DNA of 64,000 nucleotides, from contig CAVSYB010000006.1 of assembly GCA_963732155.1 (NCBI GenBank), positions 434,001 through 498,000 on the forward strand, written 5' to 3'. Below, in pieces: positions 52,500 through 61,672 of this stretch. This stretch comes from Roseiarcus sp963732155 (GTDB lineage Bacteria; Pseudomonadota; Alphaproteobacteria; Rhizobiales; Beijerinckiaceae). Both the position numbers and the translations under genes were made by a program. The notes under the pieces were generated by a model, which worked only from the letters and a program-made list of their open reading frames with translations, ran no database searches and had not been told where the DNA came from. Position 1 is the stretch's first letter, and the number at the start of each line of letters is the position of its first letter.

Positions 52500-53774
52500 A
52501 TGGCCAGACTTTCGCCGGGCCTCGGCGCGGCGGGCGGCGACAGCGATCAAAAGGTCCGCGATTTCGCCCGCATGCGCTTCGTCGCGACGCTTCTGCTGGC
52601 GCTGATGGCGATCGTGTTCGTGGCGACTTCGCTGACCTCGGCCGCCTGGCCCTGGCTGGCCTATGTCAGGGCTTTCGCCGAGGCGGCGATGGTGGGCGCC
52701 TGCGCCGACTGGTTCGCCGTCGTCGCGCTGTTTCGGCGCCCGTTCGGCCTGCCCATCCCGCACACCGGCATCGTGCCGCACAATAAGGAGCGCATCGGCG
52801 CGGCGCTCGGACAATTCATGAGCAACAATTTCCTCAGCCCCTCCGTGCTCGCCAAGCGGCTCGACAAGATCGAAGCGAGCGAATGGGCGACGGCCTGGCT
52901 CAACGATCCCGCCAACGCGCGGCGCGTCGCCGGCCAGGTCAGCCTGTTCCTGCCGCAGGCGTTGCGCGCCCTGCCCCGCGAACAGGTCGTCGACTGGCTC
53001 GCCGCCGCGGCGCGGCGCGGCCTCGAGGCGCTGCCCGCGGCGCCGCTCGCCTCGAAAATCCTGGCGATGCTTTGGGCGCAAGGCGAAACCCAGGCCTTGC
53101 TCAACCGCGCCATCGAATTGGCCGAGGCCTCGCTTCTCAGCCACAAGGATTTCGTCCGCGCCAAGGTGGCGCAGAATTCGTCGCGCTTCATCCCCCGTTG
53201 GGTCGACGCCATGCTCGCCGAGAAGGTGATGAGCGGCCTGCAGTCCAGCCTCGCCGAAATGCGCGCGCCCGATCACCCCTGGCGGCTGGAATTGCGCAAC
53301 GCCGTCGAAACTCTGATCTTCGACCTCGCGAACGATCCCGCCATGGCGGCGCGCGCCGAAAAATTGAAGACCGAATTGTTGGCCAACCCTTTGTTCGTCT
53401 CCCAGATGAACGGTCTTTGCCAGGATGTCGAAAGGCAGTTGAGCGCCAATGTCGGGGCCTACGGCGTCTCCGTCGCGACAGGCATGGAATTGGCGTTGCT
53501 CGCCCTCGGCAAATGGCTGCGCGAGGACGAGGAAATCCAGGCGCGGCTCAATCTTTGGGGACGCCGCGCCGCGCTGCGCGCGCTGGCGCCGCGGCGCGCC
53601 GAGATCGGCGCCTATATCGCCAACGTCGTCGCCCACTGGGATGCGACGACGCTGGTCAACCGGCTGGAGCTGCAGGTCGGTCCGGACCTGCAATACATCC
53701 GCATCAACGGGACGCTGGTCGGCGGCCTCGTCGGCCTGCTGATTTTCATCGCGTCGAAATGGCTGCCGGGCTAG
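52500..53774 (+). CDS. DUF445 (YjiN) family membrane protein
   Basis: The 424-aa product has DUF445 features: two N-terminal membrane segments (about 28-50, 55-72), the conserved VGACADWFAVVALFRRPFGLPIPHTGIVP-type region near residues 64-90, KERIGAALGQFMSNNFLS, and a C-terminal membrane segment (LVGGLVGLLIFIASKWL). Most of the chain is helical between. Function in bacteria is unknown; it may be an envelope stabiliser. AAGGAG lies nine nt before the ATG. It follows ybbP by 37 bp. Confidence 0.88.
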   Translation: MARLSPGLGAAGGDSDQKVRDFARMRFVATLLLALMAIVFVATSLTSAAWPWLAYVRAFAEAAMVGACADWFAVVALFRRPFGLPIPHTGIVPHNKERIGAALGQFMSNNFLSPSVLAKRLDKIEASEWATAWLNDPANARRVAGQVSLFLPQALRALPREQVVDWLAAAARRGLEALPAAPLASKILAMLWAQGETQALLNRAIELAEASLLSHKDFVRAKVAQNSSRFIPRWVDAMLAEKVMSGLQSSLAEMRAPDHPWRLELRNAVETLIFDLANDPAMAARAEKLKTELLANPLFVSQMNGLCQDVERQLSANVGAYGVSVATGMELALLALGKWLREDEEIQARLNLWGRRAALRALAPRRAEIGAYIANVVAHWDATTLVNRLELQVGPDLQYIRINGTLVGGLVGLLIFIASKWLPG

Positions 53775-53860
53775 GATCGACGGCCACGCCCGTCGCGGCG
53801 CCCAAAGACTCCTCCCCGGTTCGGCGAGGGCGGTTCGGCGACCGGAAGCGGTTTGCGATC

Positions 53861-55090
53861 ATGTCTGCATCCTCAACGCCCGCAAGGCGCCGAACCGCGA
53901 AGGGCCGCGCCGCGTCCCTCGATACGGGGGCGGTGGCGGCCTGGCTGGTCGACGGCGCCCGCTCCGCGTCGCGCTCCGAGGACGTGCTCACCGAGCTGTG
54001 CGATCGACTGACCGCTTGCGGCCTGCCGCTGTGGCGGGTGGCGGTCTACGTCAACACGCTGCATCCGCAGATTCTCGCGCGCCGCTTCCTGTGGCGCCCC
54101 GGCGGCGCGGCCGATGTCGCCGAGGCGCCCTTCGCGATGGCCGCCGACGAGGCGTTTCGCGCGAGCCCGATCACCCGCATCCGCACGACCGGCGAGACGA
54201 TCCGCCGCCGGCTCGCCGATCCGGACTGCCCGATCGACTACCCGTTCCTGCGCGACATGCGCGAAGAACAGGTGACCGACTATCTCGCGACGCCGCTCGC
54301 CTTCACCAACGGCGAGATCCACGCCGCCTCCTTCACGACGCGCCAGGCAGGCGGCTTCACCGACGCGCAGATCGCCGGCATCGAAACGATCATCCCGCCC
54401 CTCTCGCGCGTCGCCGAGGTGCGGGCGCTGCGCCGTACGGCGATCAGCCTGCTCGACGCCTATGTCGGGCATGACGCCGGCGAACGGATTCTTGCCGGAC
54501 GCATCAGGCGCGGCGACACCGAGGCGATCCGCGCCGTCATCTGGCTCTCCGACATGCGCGGCTTCACCACGCTCGCCGACCGCGTGCCGCCGCAGACGCT
54601 GATCGAGGTCCTCAACCGGTTTTACGATTGCCTGGTGCCGCCGATCGAGGCCGAGGGCGGGGAGGTGCTCAAGTTCATGGGCGACGGCCTGCTGGCGATC
54701 TTCCGCATTGCGGGCGACGCCGAGGTCGGCGGGGCGTGCGCCCGCGCGCTGAGGGCGGCTCGGCAGGCGCGCGCCAACATTGCGTCGCTGGCGGCCGACA
54801 GCGACGCGGCGACGCAGGCGCGCCTGCGCTTCGGGCTCGCGCTGCATGTCGGCGAGGCGCTCTACGGCAACATCGGCGGCGGCGCCCGCCTCGACTTCAC
54901 CTGCATCGGCCCCGCGGTGAACCTGGCCGCCCGCATCGAAAATCTCGCCGGCAAGCTCGGCCGGGTGATCGTCGGTTCGAGCGCCTTCGCCCGGCATCTG
55001 CCGCAAGAGTTCGTCACCCTGGGCGCCTTCGAACTCGCCGGCTTTCGCAACGCCGAGACGGTGTTCGGCCTGCGCGAAGACGGGGCTTGA
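53861..55090 (+). CDS. Class III adenylate/guanylate cyclase with N-terminal sensor region
   Basis: The 409-aa protein has an N-terminal sensor region (about 25-205; GAF-like pattern) containing CGLPLWRVAVYVNTLHPQIL and YLATPLAFTNGEI. The cyclase domain follows (about 225-400), with metal Asp in WLSDMRGFTTLAD and KFMGDGLLAIF, plus GPAVNLAARIE. No membrane segment is seen. It differs in layout from the other cyclase in the window. The start at 53861 is the first good ATG. It converges on ppdK with a 15-bp gap. Confidence 0.92.
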   Translation: MSASSTPARRRTAKGRAASLDTGAVAAWLVDGARSASRSEDVLTELCDRLTACGLPLWRVAVYVNTLHPQILARRFLWRPGGAADVAEAPFAMAADEAFRASPITRIRTTGETIRRRLADPDCPIDYPFLRDMREEQVTDYLATPLAFTNGEIHAASFTTRQAGGFTDAQIAGIETIIPPLSRVAEVRALRRTAISLLDAYVGHDAGERILAGRIRRGDTEAIRAVIWLSDMRGFTTLADRVPPQTLIEVLNRFYDCLVPPIEAEGGEVLKFMGDGLLAIFRIAGDAEVGGACARALRAARQARANIASLAADSDAATQARLRFGLALHVGEALYGNIGGGARLDFTCIGPAVNLAARIENLAGKLGRVIVGSSAFARHLPQEFVTLGAFELAGFRNAETVFGLREDGA

Positions 55091-55105
55091 GGCTCGGCCG
55101 CTCGC

Positions 55106-57784
55106 TCACGCCGTCGACGCCGCCTTGCGCCCCAACGCCGCCTGCGCCGCCGCGAGGCGCGCGATCGGGACGCGGAACGGCGAACATGAGACGTAGTCGA
55201 GCCCGATGCTTTCGCAAAAGGCGATGCTCGCGGGGTCGCCGCCATGCTCGCCGCAGATGCCGAGCTTGATGCCGGGGCGGGCCGCCCGCCCGCGCTCGGC
55301 GGCGATCCTGACCAGCTCGCCGACGCCCTCCTGGTCGATGGTGACGAACGGATCGGCGTGCAGAATGCCGCGCCCGGTGTAGACGCCGAGGAACGAGGCG
55401 GCGTCGTCGCGCGAAACGCCGAGCGTCGTCTGCGTCAGATCGTTGGTGCCGAACGAAAAAAACTCGGCGCTTTGCGCGATCTCGCCGGCGCGCAGCGCGG
55501 CGCGCGGCAGTTCGATCATCGTGCCGATCTCGTACGGCACGGCGACGCCATGCTCTTTGGCGACGGCTTCCGCCATCGCGACGATGCTGGCCTTGACGAC
55601 GTCGAGTTCGACTCTGGTCATCACCAGGGGGATCATGATCTCCGCCTTGATCGGCTGGCCGGTCCGGGCGCCGGCGTCGATCGCGCCCTCGAAAATCGCG
55701 CGCGCCTGCATCTCGGCGATCTCGGGGTAGCGGATCGCGATGCGCACGCCGCGAAACCCGAGCATCGGGTTGAACTCGTGCAGATCGGCGGCGCGCGCGC
55801 GAAGCTTCTCCGCGCTGACGCCCATCACCTTGGCGACTTCGGCGATCTCGGCGTCGGTATGGGGCAGGAATTCGTGCAGCGGCGGATCGAGCAGCCGGAT
55901 CGTCACCGGCAGCCCGTTCATGATCTCGAACAATTCGGCGAAATCCCGCCGCTGGATCGGCAGCAGCTTGGCCAGCGCGGCGCGGCGGCCCGCTTCGGTC
56001 TCGGCGAGGATCATTTCGCGCACCGCCACGATGCGCTCGCCCTCGAAGAACATATGTTCGGTGCGGCAAAGACCGATGCCCTCGGCGCCGAAGCTGCGCG
56101 CCATGCGGGCGTCGGCGGGCGTTTCCGCGTTGGCGCGCACCTTCATGCGGCGCGCCGCGTCGGCCCAGCCCATCAGCGTCGCGAATTCGCCGGTGAGCTC
56201 GGGCTTCACCATCGCCACCGCGCCCTGCATGACCTGGCCGGCGCCGCCGTCGATCGTCAGCAGATCGCCCTTCCCGAGGGTGACGCCGCCCGCCGTCATC
56301 GTCCGCGCGACGTAATCGACGCGGATCGCCCCGACCCCGGAAACGCACGGCTTGCCCATGCCGCGCGCCACCACGGCGGCGTGCGAGGTCATGCCGCCGC
56401 GCGTCGTCACGACGCCTTCGGCGGCATGCATGCCGTGGATGTCCTCGGGCGAGGTCTCGACGCGCACGAGGATCACCTTGCGGCCGATGCTGCGCAGATG
56501 TTCGGCCTCGTCGGCGGAGAACACGATCTCGCCCGACGCGGCGCCGGGCGAAGCGGGCAGCCCGACCGCGATGACGCGGCGCGCCGCCTTGGGGTCGATC
56601 ATCGGATGCAGCAATTGATCGAGCGAGCCGGGCTCGACCCGCGCGATCGCTTCCTCCCTCGAGATCAGCCCCTCGTCGGCCATCTCGACGGCGATGCGCA
56701 GCGAAGCGCGGGCGGTGCGCTTGCCGTTGCGCGTCTGCAGCATCCACAACTTCCCGCGCTCGACGGTGAATTCGAGGTCCTGCATGTCGCGATAGTGCTT
56801 TTCGAGCAGTTTGGTGGTGGCGATGAAGCGCGCGAACACCTCGGGCATCAGGGTTTCGAGCGAGGGCGCGTCGGAGGCGGCCGCCTGGCGCGCCGCCTCG
56901 GTGATGTTCTGCGGCGTGCGTATGCCCGCCACCACGTCCTCGCCCTGCGCGTTGACCAGGAACTCGCCGTAGAGCTCGTTGGCGCCGGTCGAGGGATTGC
57001 GCGTAAAGGCGACGCCGGTCGCCGAAGTCTCGCCCATATTGCCGAACACCATCGCCTGGACGCTGACCGCCGTGCCCCAGCTCTCCGGAATGCCGTTGAG
57101 GCGCCGGTAGGTGATCGCGCGCTGGTTCATCCACGAGGCGAACACCGCGCCGATCGCGCCCCACAGCTGGCGGCGCGCATCCTGCGGAAAGGCTTCGCCG
57201 CTCGCCGCCATCACCTCGGCCTTGTAGGCCGCGATGATTTCGCGCCAGTCGTCCGCGAGAAGGTCGGTGTCGAGCATATAGCCGCTGCGTTCCTTCAGCG
57301 CCTCCAGGATCGCCTCGAAATGATGGTGTTCGAGGCCGAGCACGACGTTGGAATACATCTGGATGAAGCGCCGGTAGCTGTCGTAGGCGAAGCGCTCGTC
57401 GCCCGACTTGGCGGCGAGCGTGGCGACCGAGGCGTCGTTGAGGCCGAGGTTCAGCACCGTATCCATCATGCCGGGCATCGAGGCGCGGGCGCCCGAGCGC
57501 ACCGAGACCAGCAGCGGATTGGCGGCCTCGCCGAACACCCGCCCGGTCAGTTGCGCCATCGCGGCGAGCGCGGCTTCGACCTGCGCCGGCAGTTCGTCCG
57601 GGTAGTTTCGGGAATTGGCGTAAAAGCGCGAACAGACTTCGGTGGTGATGGTGAAGCCCGGAGGAACCGGCAGCCCGAGATTGGCCATCTCGGCCAGATT
57701 CGCCCCCTTGCCGCCGAGCAGATCGCGCAATTCCACGGTCCCCTCGGCCGTCTCGCCGCCGAACGAATAGACCCATTTCTTCAT
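55106..57784 (-). CDS. ppdK: Pyruvate, phosphate dikinase
   Basis: PPDK interconverts pyruvate, ATP and phosphate with PEP, AMP and pyrophosphate. The 892-aa enzyme has an N-terminal ATP-grasp domain (GGKGANLAEMANLGLPVPPG at about 25-44), the phosphorylated His in GGMTSHAAVVARGMGKP (about residue 460), and a PEP-binding TIM barrel ending in LGICGEHGGDPASIAFC. The length is normal. It allows gluconeogenic PEP supply. A 93-bp spacer separates it from the HdeD-like gene, on the same strand. Confidence 0.96.
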   Translation of the reverse strand: MKKWVYSFGGETAEGTVELRDLLGGKGANLAEMANLGLPVPPGFTITTEVCSRFYANSRNYPDELPAQVEAALAAMAQLTGRVFGEAANPLLVSVRSGARASMPGMMDTVLNLGLNDASVATLAAKSGDERFAYDSYRRFIQMYSNVVLGLEHHHFEAILEALKERSGYMLDTDLLADDWREIIAAYKAEVMAASGEAFPQDARRQLWGAIGAVFASWMNQRAITYRRLNGIPESWGTAVSVQAMVFGNMGETSATGVAFTRNPSTGANELYGEFLVNAQGEDVVAGIRTPQNITEAARQAAASDAPSLETLMPEVFARFIATTKLLEKHYRDMQDLEFTVERGKLWMLQTRNGKRTARASLRIAVEMADEGLISREEAIARVEPGSLDQLLHPMIDPKAARRVIAVGLPASPGAASGEIVFSADEAEHLRSIGRKVILVRVETSPEDIHGMHAAEGVVTTRGGMTSHAAVVARGMGKPCVSGVGAIRVDYVARTMTAGGVTLGKGDLLTIDGGAGQVMQGAVAMVKPELTGEFATLMGWADAARRMKVRANAETPADARMARSFGAEGIGLCRTEHMFFEGERIVAVREMILAETEAGRRAALAKLLPIQRRDFAELFEIMNGLPVTIRLLDPPLHEFLPHTDAEIAEVAKVMGVSAEKLRARAADLHEFNPMLGFRGVRIAIRYPEIAEMQARAIFEGAIDAGARTGQPIKAEIMIPLVMTRVELDVVKASIVAMAEAVAKEHGVAVPYEIGTMIELPRAALRAGEIAQSAEFFSFGTNDLTQTTLGVSRDDAASFLGVYTGRGILHADPFVTIDQEGVGELVRIAAERGRAARPGIKLGICGEHGGDPASIAFCESIGLDYVSCSPFRVPIARLAAAQAALGRKAASTA

Positions 57785-57877
57785 CGTCGGTTCCCTTTGA
57801 ACAATGATGGCGCCGCGCGGCGCCCGGACGGGCTCCGCCGATCTACTCCTCCCGTCTGCTTCGTTTGGCCGCGCTGG

Positions 57878-58456
57878 TCAGGTCCGGGCGCGAAGCCCGA
57901 GGCCGAAGCTGACCCAGCCCGCGCCGCTGAATATCAGATCGAGGCCGAGCAGGGTTCCGAGCACCCAGATCGAATCGGCGGGCCAATGCGTGACGATGAT
58001 CAGCCCGAGCAGGATCGTGACGGCGCCGGCGACGAACACCAGCATGCGCGGTTGCTCCGCGGGAAGCTGAAAGGCGAGGTAGAGACGGACGACGCCCGCC
58101 GCGATCAGGCTCGCGCCCAGCACCAAGGTCAGAATGACCGACGCAAAACCCGAATCGAAAATGCAGACCAGGCCGATGAAGAGGTAAAGCACCCCGCCGA
58201 TCACCCACAGAAAGAACCGGCTCCAGGCCTGCGAATGGGCGCCGATGCCGATCTCGGCGGCGCCGGCGATCAGGAAAACCACGCCGTTGACGATCACCGT
58301 CGCGTTGGTCGCCGGCCAGGCGAACATCACCGCGATAGCGCCGAGCACGATCAGCGACGCGCCGAAGGCGACGATGGCGCCCCACTTGTCGTGGAGTCGC
58401 TGGACCGCCCCGCCCAGGCTGTGCGCTTCCCGCCGCGGCCCCGCTGTTTCGGCCAT
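57878..58456 (-). CDS. HdeD/DUF308 family membrane protein
   Basis: The 192-aa product has about six hydrophobic segments in two-helix repeats (for example IVAFGASLIVLGAIAVMFAW and MLVFVAGAVTILLGLIIV), as in the HdeD acid-resistance/DUF308 family. Function is unknown outside acid stress in enterobacteria. The ATG at 58456 has ggggag about seven nt upstream and precedes a short cytoplasmic tail. It lies between hrcA and ppdK on the minus strand. Confidence 0.88.
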   Translation of the reverse strand: MAETAGPRREAHSLGGAVQRLHDKWGAIVAFGASLIVLGAIAVMFAWPATNATVIVNGVVFLIAGAAEIGIGAHSQAWSRFFLWVIGGVLYLFIGLVCIFDSGFASVILTLVLGASLIAAGVVRLYLAFQLPAEQPRMLVFVAGAVTILLGLIIVTHWPADSIWVLGTLLGLDLIFSGAGWVSFGLGLRART

Positions 58457-58522
58457 GCCGTTCTCCCCTTCGTTGCGCGCGTCCGGCCGATGGCGCCCCA
58501 CCGTCGGCGCTTCGAGCCTGGT

Positions 58523-59611
58523 TCAGCGCACGCGCATCAGGTCCCCGAGCACCCGCGCGGTATATTCGACCATCGGCACGATCCGCCCATAGTTGAGGCG
58601 GGTCGGTCCGATGACGCCCAGCACGCCGGCGATCTTCCGGTCGCCGTCGCGCAACGGCGCGGCGATCATCGACGACCCCGACAGAGAAAACAGCTTGTTT
58701 TCCGAGCCGATGAAAATCTTCACGCCGTCGCCGCTTTCCGCGCGATGCAGCAGATCGATCACGTCGGTCTTGGTCTCGAGGTCGGCGAACAGCAACCGGA
58801 TGCGCTCGAGATCGTCCTGCACGCGCAAATCCCCCAACAGATTGGCCTGGCCGCGCACGATCAGTTGCTGGCGCTGCTCCTCCAGGCCGCTCCAGAAGGC
58901 CAGCCCCGCATCGACGAGACGGGTCGCCAGCGCGTCGAGCTCGTTCTGCGCCGCCCGGCGCGCCGCCTCGATGTCGGCGCGCGCCTCGACGAGGGTGCGC
59001 CCGCGCACCCGCGCATTCAGGTAATTGGCCGCCTCGACGAGGGTCGAAGCGGGCATGCCGGCGGGCGTGTCGATGACGCGGTTCTCGATCGAGCCATCCT
59101 CGGAGACGAGCACGGCGAGCGCCTTCGCCGGCTCGAGGCGGACGAATTCGATATGCTTGAGCCGCACATTGTCCTTGCTCGTCAGCACGACGCCCGCCCC
59201 GCGCGTCAGGTCCGACAACAGGCTCGTCGTCCCGGACAAGGCGCCCTCGAAGCCACGCCCCTCCGCGGCGGCCTTGACTTCCTTGTCGATGCGCGTGCGC
59301 TCGGCGCTGGTGAGGTTGCCGAACTCCAGCAGGGCGTCGACGAAGAAGCGCAAGCCGAGTTCGGTCGGCATCCGCCCGGCGCTGACATGGGGCGCATAGA
59401 TCAGGCCCAGTTCCTCGAGGTCCTGCATCACGTTGCGCACGGAGGCCGGCGACAGCGAAATCGGCAGCAGGCGCGACAGGTTGCGCGACCCGACCGGCTC
59501 GCCGCTGGCGAGGTAGGAATCGACGATCCGCCGGAAAATGTCGCGCGAGCGAGAGTCCAGGTTCGCCAGGGCGCTCGGCTCGGCTGAAGTCTTGTCGGTG
59601 GGTCCGCCCAT
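58523..59611 (-). CDS. hrcA: Heat-inducible transcription repressor HrcA
   Basis: HrcA represses groESL/dnaK-type operons by binding CIRCE. The 362-aa product has an N-terminal winged helix (about 20-90: DIFRRIVDSYLASGEPVGSR, SLSPASVRNVMQDLEELGLI) and the HrcA domain with FFVDALLEFGN, and GVLGVIGPTRLNYGRIVPMVEYTA at the C-terminus. The ATG at 59611 matches the usual family start. No CIRCE element (TTAGCACTC-N9-GAGTGCTAA) is seen before it, and grpE is not adjacent. It is divergent from the acyl-CoA dehydrogenase gene. Confidence 0.95.
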   Translation of the reverse strand: MGGPTDKTSAEPSALANLDSRSRDIFRRIVDSYLASGEPVGSRNLSRLLPISLSPASVRNVMQDLEELGLIYAPHVSAGRMPTELGLRFFVDALLEFGNLTSAERTRIDKEVKAAAEGRGFEGALSGTTSLLSDLTRGAGVVLTSKDNVRLKHIEFVRLEPAKALAVLVSEDGSIENRVIDTPAGMPASTLVEAANYLNARVRGRTLVEARADIEAARRAAQNELDALATRLVDAGLAFWSGLEEQRQQLIVRGQANLLGDLRVQDDLERIRLLFADLETKTDVIDLLHRAESGDGVKIFIGSENKLFSLSGSSMIAAPLRDGDRKIAGVLGVIGPTRLNYGRIVPMVEYTARVLGDLMRVR

Positions 59612-59757
59612 GCGCGGCACAATGCCGTCTGGGCGCCGCCGGCGCAAGCGGGGCCGGCCAGGCGCGCCGGGCGCGCTTGAAATGGCGTCGCCGCCCGGTC
59701 ATAGCTGTCGCTTGAGCCCCGCCGGCGAAGTTTCCGCCCGATCAGGACCCGACGCCC

Positions 59758-60948
59758 ATGAGTTCCGACGCCGCCCCGTTCAAATGGGAAGACCCGCTCC
59801 AGCTCGACGCGCAATTGACCGAGGACGAGCGGGCGATCCGCGACGTCGCGCACGCCTATGCGCAGGGCAAGCTGCTGCCGCGCATCGTCGAGGCTTACGA
59901 AAAGGAAGCGGTCGAGCCGGAAATCTTCCGCGAAATGGGCGCGCTCGGCCTGCTCGGCTCGACGCTGCCGGAAAAATACGGCTGCGCGGGCGTCAATTAC
60001 GTCTCCTATGGTCTGGCGGCGCGCGAGGTGGAGCGCGTCGATTCCGGCTATCGCTCGATGATGAGCGTGCAATCCTCGCTGGTGATGTATCCGATCTACG
60101 CCTATGGCGAGGAGGCGCAGCGCGAGAAATACCTGCCGAAGCTCGCCCGCGGCGAATGGATCGGCTGCTTCGGCCTGACCGAAGCCGAGGCCGGCTCCGA
60201 TCCCGCCTCGATGAAGACGAGGGCGGAGCCGTCGGCCGGCGGCTACCGGCTGAACGGCTCCAAGCTCTGGATCTCCAATGCGCCGATCGCCGATGTCTTC
60301 GTCGTCTGGGCGAAGTCGTCGGCCCATCGCGACCAGATCCGCGGCTTCATCCTGGAAAAAGGCATGAAGGGGCTTTCGACCGCCAGGATCGAAGGCAAGC
60401 TTTCGCTGCGCGCCTCGATCACCGGCGAAATCGCGATGGAGGACGTCGAGGTCCCCGCCGGCCATCTGTTGCCCAACGTCTCCGGCCTGAAAGGGCCGTT
60501 CGGCTGCCTCAACCGGGCGCGCTACGGCATCTCGTGGGGCGCGATGGGCGCGGCCGAGGACTGCTGGCGCCGCTCGCGCGACTACGCGCTGGAGCGCAAG
60601 CAGTTCGGCCGGCCGCTCGCCGCCACGCAGCTCGTTCAGAAGAAACTCGCCGACATGCAGACCGAGATCGCGCTCGGGCTGCAGGCATCGCTACGCGTCG
60701 GGCGGCTGATCGACGAAGGCCGATGGGCGCCCGAGATGATCTCGCTCGTCAAGCGCAACAATTGCGGCAAGGCGCTCGACATCGCTCGCGCGGCGCGCGA
60801 CATTCACGGCGCCAACGGCATCGCCGGCGCCTATCACGTGATGCGCCACGCGCAGAATCTCGAATCGGTGAACACCTATGAAGGCGCGCATGACGTGCAC
60901 GCGCTGATCCTCGGGCGCGCGCAGACCGGGCTGCAGGCGTTTTTCTGA
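59758..60948 (+). CDS. gcdH: Glutaryl-CoA dehydrogenase
   Basis: The 396-aa flavoprotein oxidises and decarboxylates glutaryl-CoA to crotonyl-CoA in lysine and tryptophan degradation. Acyl-CoA dehydrogenase features are FGLTEAEAGSDPASM (about 139-153), LNGSKLWISNAP, ARYGISWGAMGAAEDCW and the catalytic Glu375 in NTYEGAHDVHALI; the Arg in the first motif region and this Glu context match GcdH. A weak promoter-like cttgaa-N17-tcatag lies at 59676-59704. It is divergent from hrcA. Confidence 0.92.
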   Translation: MSSDAAPFKWEDPLQLDAQLTEDERAIRDVAHAYAQGKLLPRIVEAYEKEAVEPEIFREMGALGLLGSTLPEKYGCAGVNYVSYGLAAREVERVDSGYRSMMSVQSSLVMYPIYAYGEEAQREKYLPKLARGEWIGCFGLTEAEAGSDPASMKTRAEPSAGGYRLNGSKLWISNAPIADVFVVWAKSSAHRDQIRGFILEKGMKGLSTARIEGKLSLRASITGEIAMEDVEVPAGHLLPNVSGLKGPFGCLNRARYGISWGAMGAAEDCWRRSRDYALERKQFGRPLAATQLVQKKLADMQTEIALGLQASLRVGRLIDEGRWAPEMISLVKRNNCGKALDIARAARDIHGANGIAGAYHVMRHAQNLESVNTYEGAHDVHALILGRAQTGLQAFF

Positions 60949-60971
60949 ATGGCGCTAGGGACCGCGGCGCT

Positions 60972-61598
60972 TCAGGCGACGCCGTTTCGCCCCGCTCCGG
61001 CGTCGCCGACGCGAACCGCCCAGTCGAGTCCCTCCTCGAGGCGATCGTTACCCCAGAACAGCTCGCCGTCGGCGGCGATCACGGTGGGCGCGCCGAAGAC
61101 GCCGAGGCGTTGGGCGAGCGCGGTCTCCTCTCGCAACGCGTCCTTGACCGGCGGGCTCGCCGCCCGATCAAGGACTTCGCCGGCGTTCAGGCCCATTTCA
61201 GCGAGAATGGCGGCGATCGACGCGCGTTCGGCGATCGACGCGCCGTCGCCGAATTCGAGCCGATAGACCGCGCGCGAAAATTCAGGCCGCCGGGCCGCTT
61301 CGAGCGCTAGCGCGGCGCGCGCCGCCAGCAGACTGTTCTGCGGAAAAGGCTCCGGACGGCGCAACGGCAATTCGAGGCGGGCGCAGATTCGCTGGAGGTC
61401 GCGCCACATGAAGCGCCCCTTCGCCGGATCGAGGTTGAACGGCGAGTCGGTCACGCCGCGCGCGGCGAAGATCGCCCCGAGCAGGAACGGGCGCCAACAC
61501 ACTTCGATCGCCCGCTCGGCGGCGAGCCTCTCGACGCGCATCGCGGCGGGATAGGAATAGGTGCTGGCGAATTCGTACCAGAAATCGACCGCCGGCAT
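60972..61598 (-). CDS. 2-hydroxychromene-2-carboxylate isomerase-like (DsbA-fold, GST-kappa group)
   Basis: The 208-aa product matches the HCCA-isomerase/GST-kappa branch of the thioredoxin-fold superfamily: VDFWYEFASTYSYPAAMRVERLA at the N-terminus, where Ser-Pro type replaces the CxxC, RPFLLGAIFAARGV, and LGVFGAPTVIAADGELFWGNDRL near the C-terminus. Such proteins use glutathione. No other naphthalene-type degradation genes are in view, so another glutathione-dependent isomerisation or transferase role is possible. It converges on gcdH with a 23-bp gap. Confidence 0.88.
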   Translation of the reverse strand: MPAVDFWYEFASTYSYPAAMRVERLAAERAIEVCWRPFLLGAIFAARGVTDSPFNLDPAKGRFMWRDLQRICARLELPLRRPEPFPQNSLLAARAALALEAARRPEFSRAVYRLEFGDGASIAERASIAAILAEMGLNAGEVLDRAASPPVKDALREETALAQRLGVFGAPTVIAADGELFWGNDRLEEGLDWAVRVGDAGAGRNGVA

Positions 61599-61672
61599 GC
61601 AGGCGCTCCCCCAACGTCACACGGAGCGGGCGCGCGAACGGCGCCGGCTCCGCCAAGAGAACCGCCCTCGCC

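Noticed and set aside
55244..59587. Very long open frame on the plus strand opposite ppdK, HdeD-like gene and hrcA
   Set aside because: It is antisense to three well-recognised genes and its translation is Arg/Ala/His-rich without domains; long antisense frames are expected at this GC content.
59612..59757. Possible CIRCE element upstream of hrcA
   Set aside because: No TTAGCACTC-N9-GAGTGCTAA or close variant is present in the spacer.
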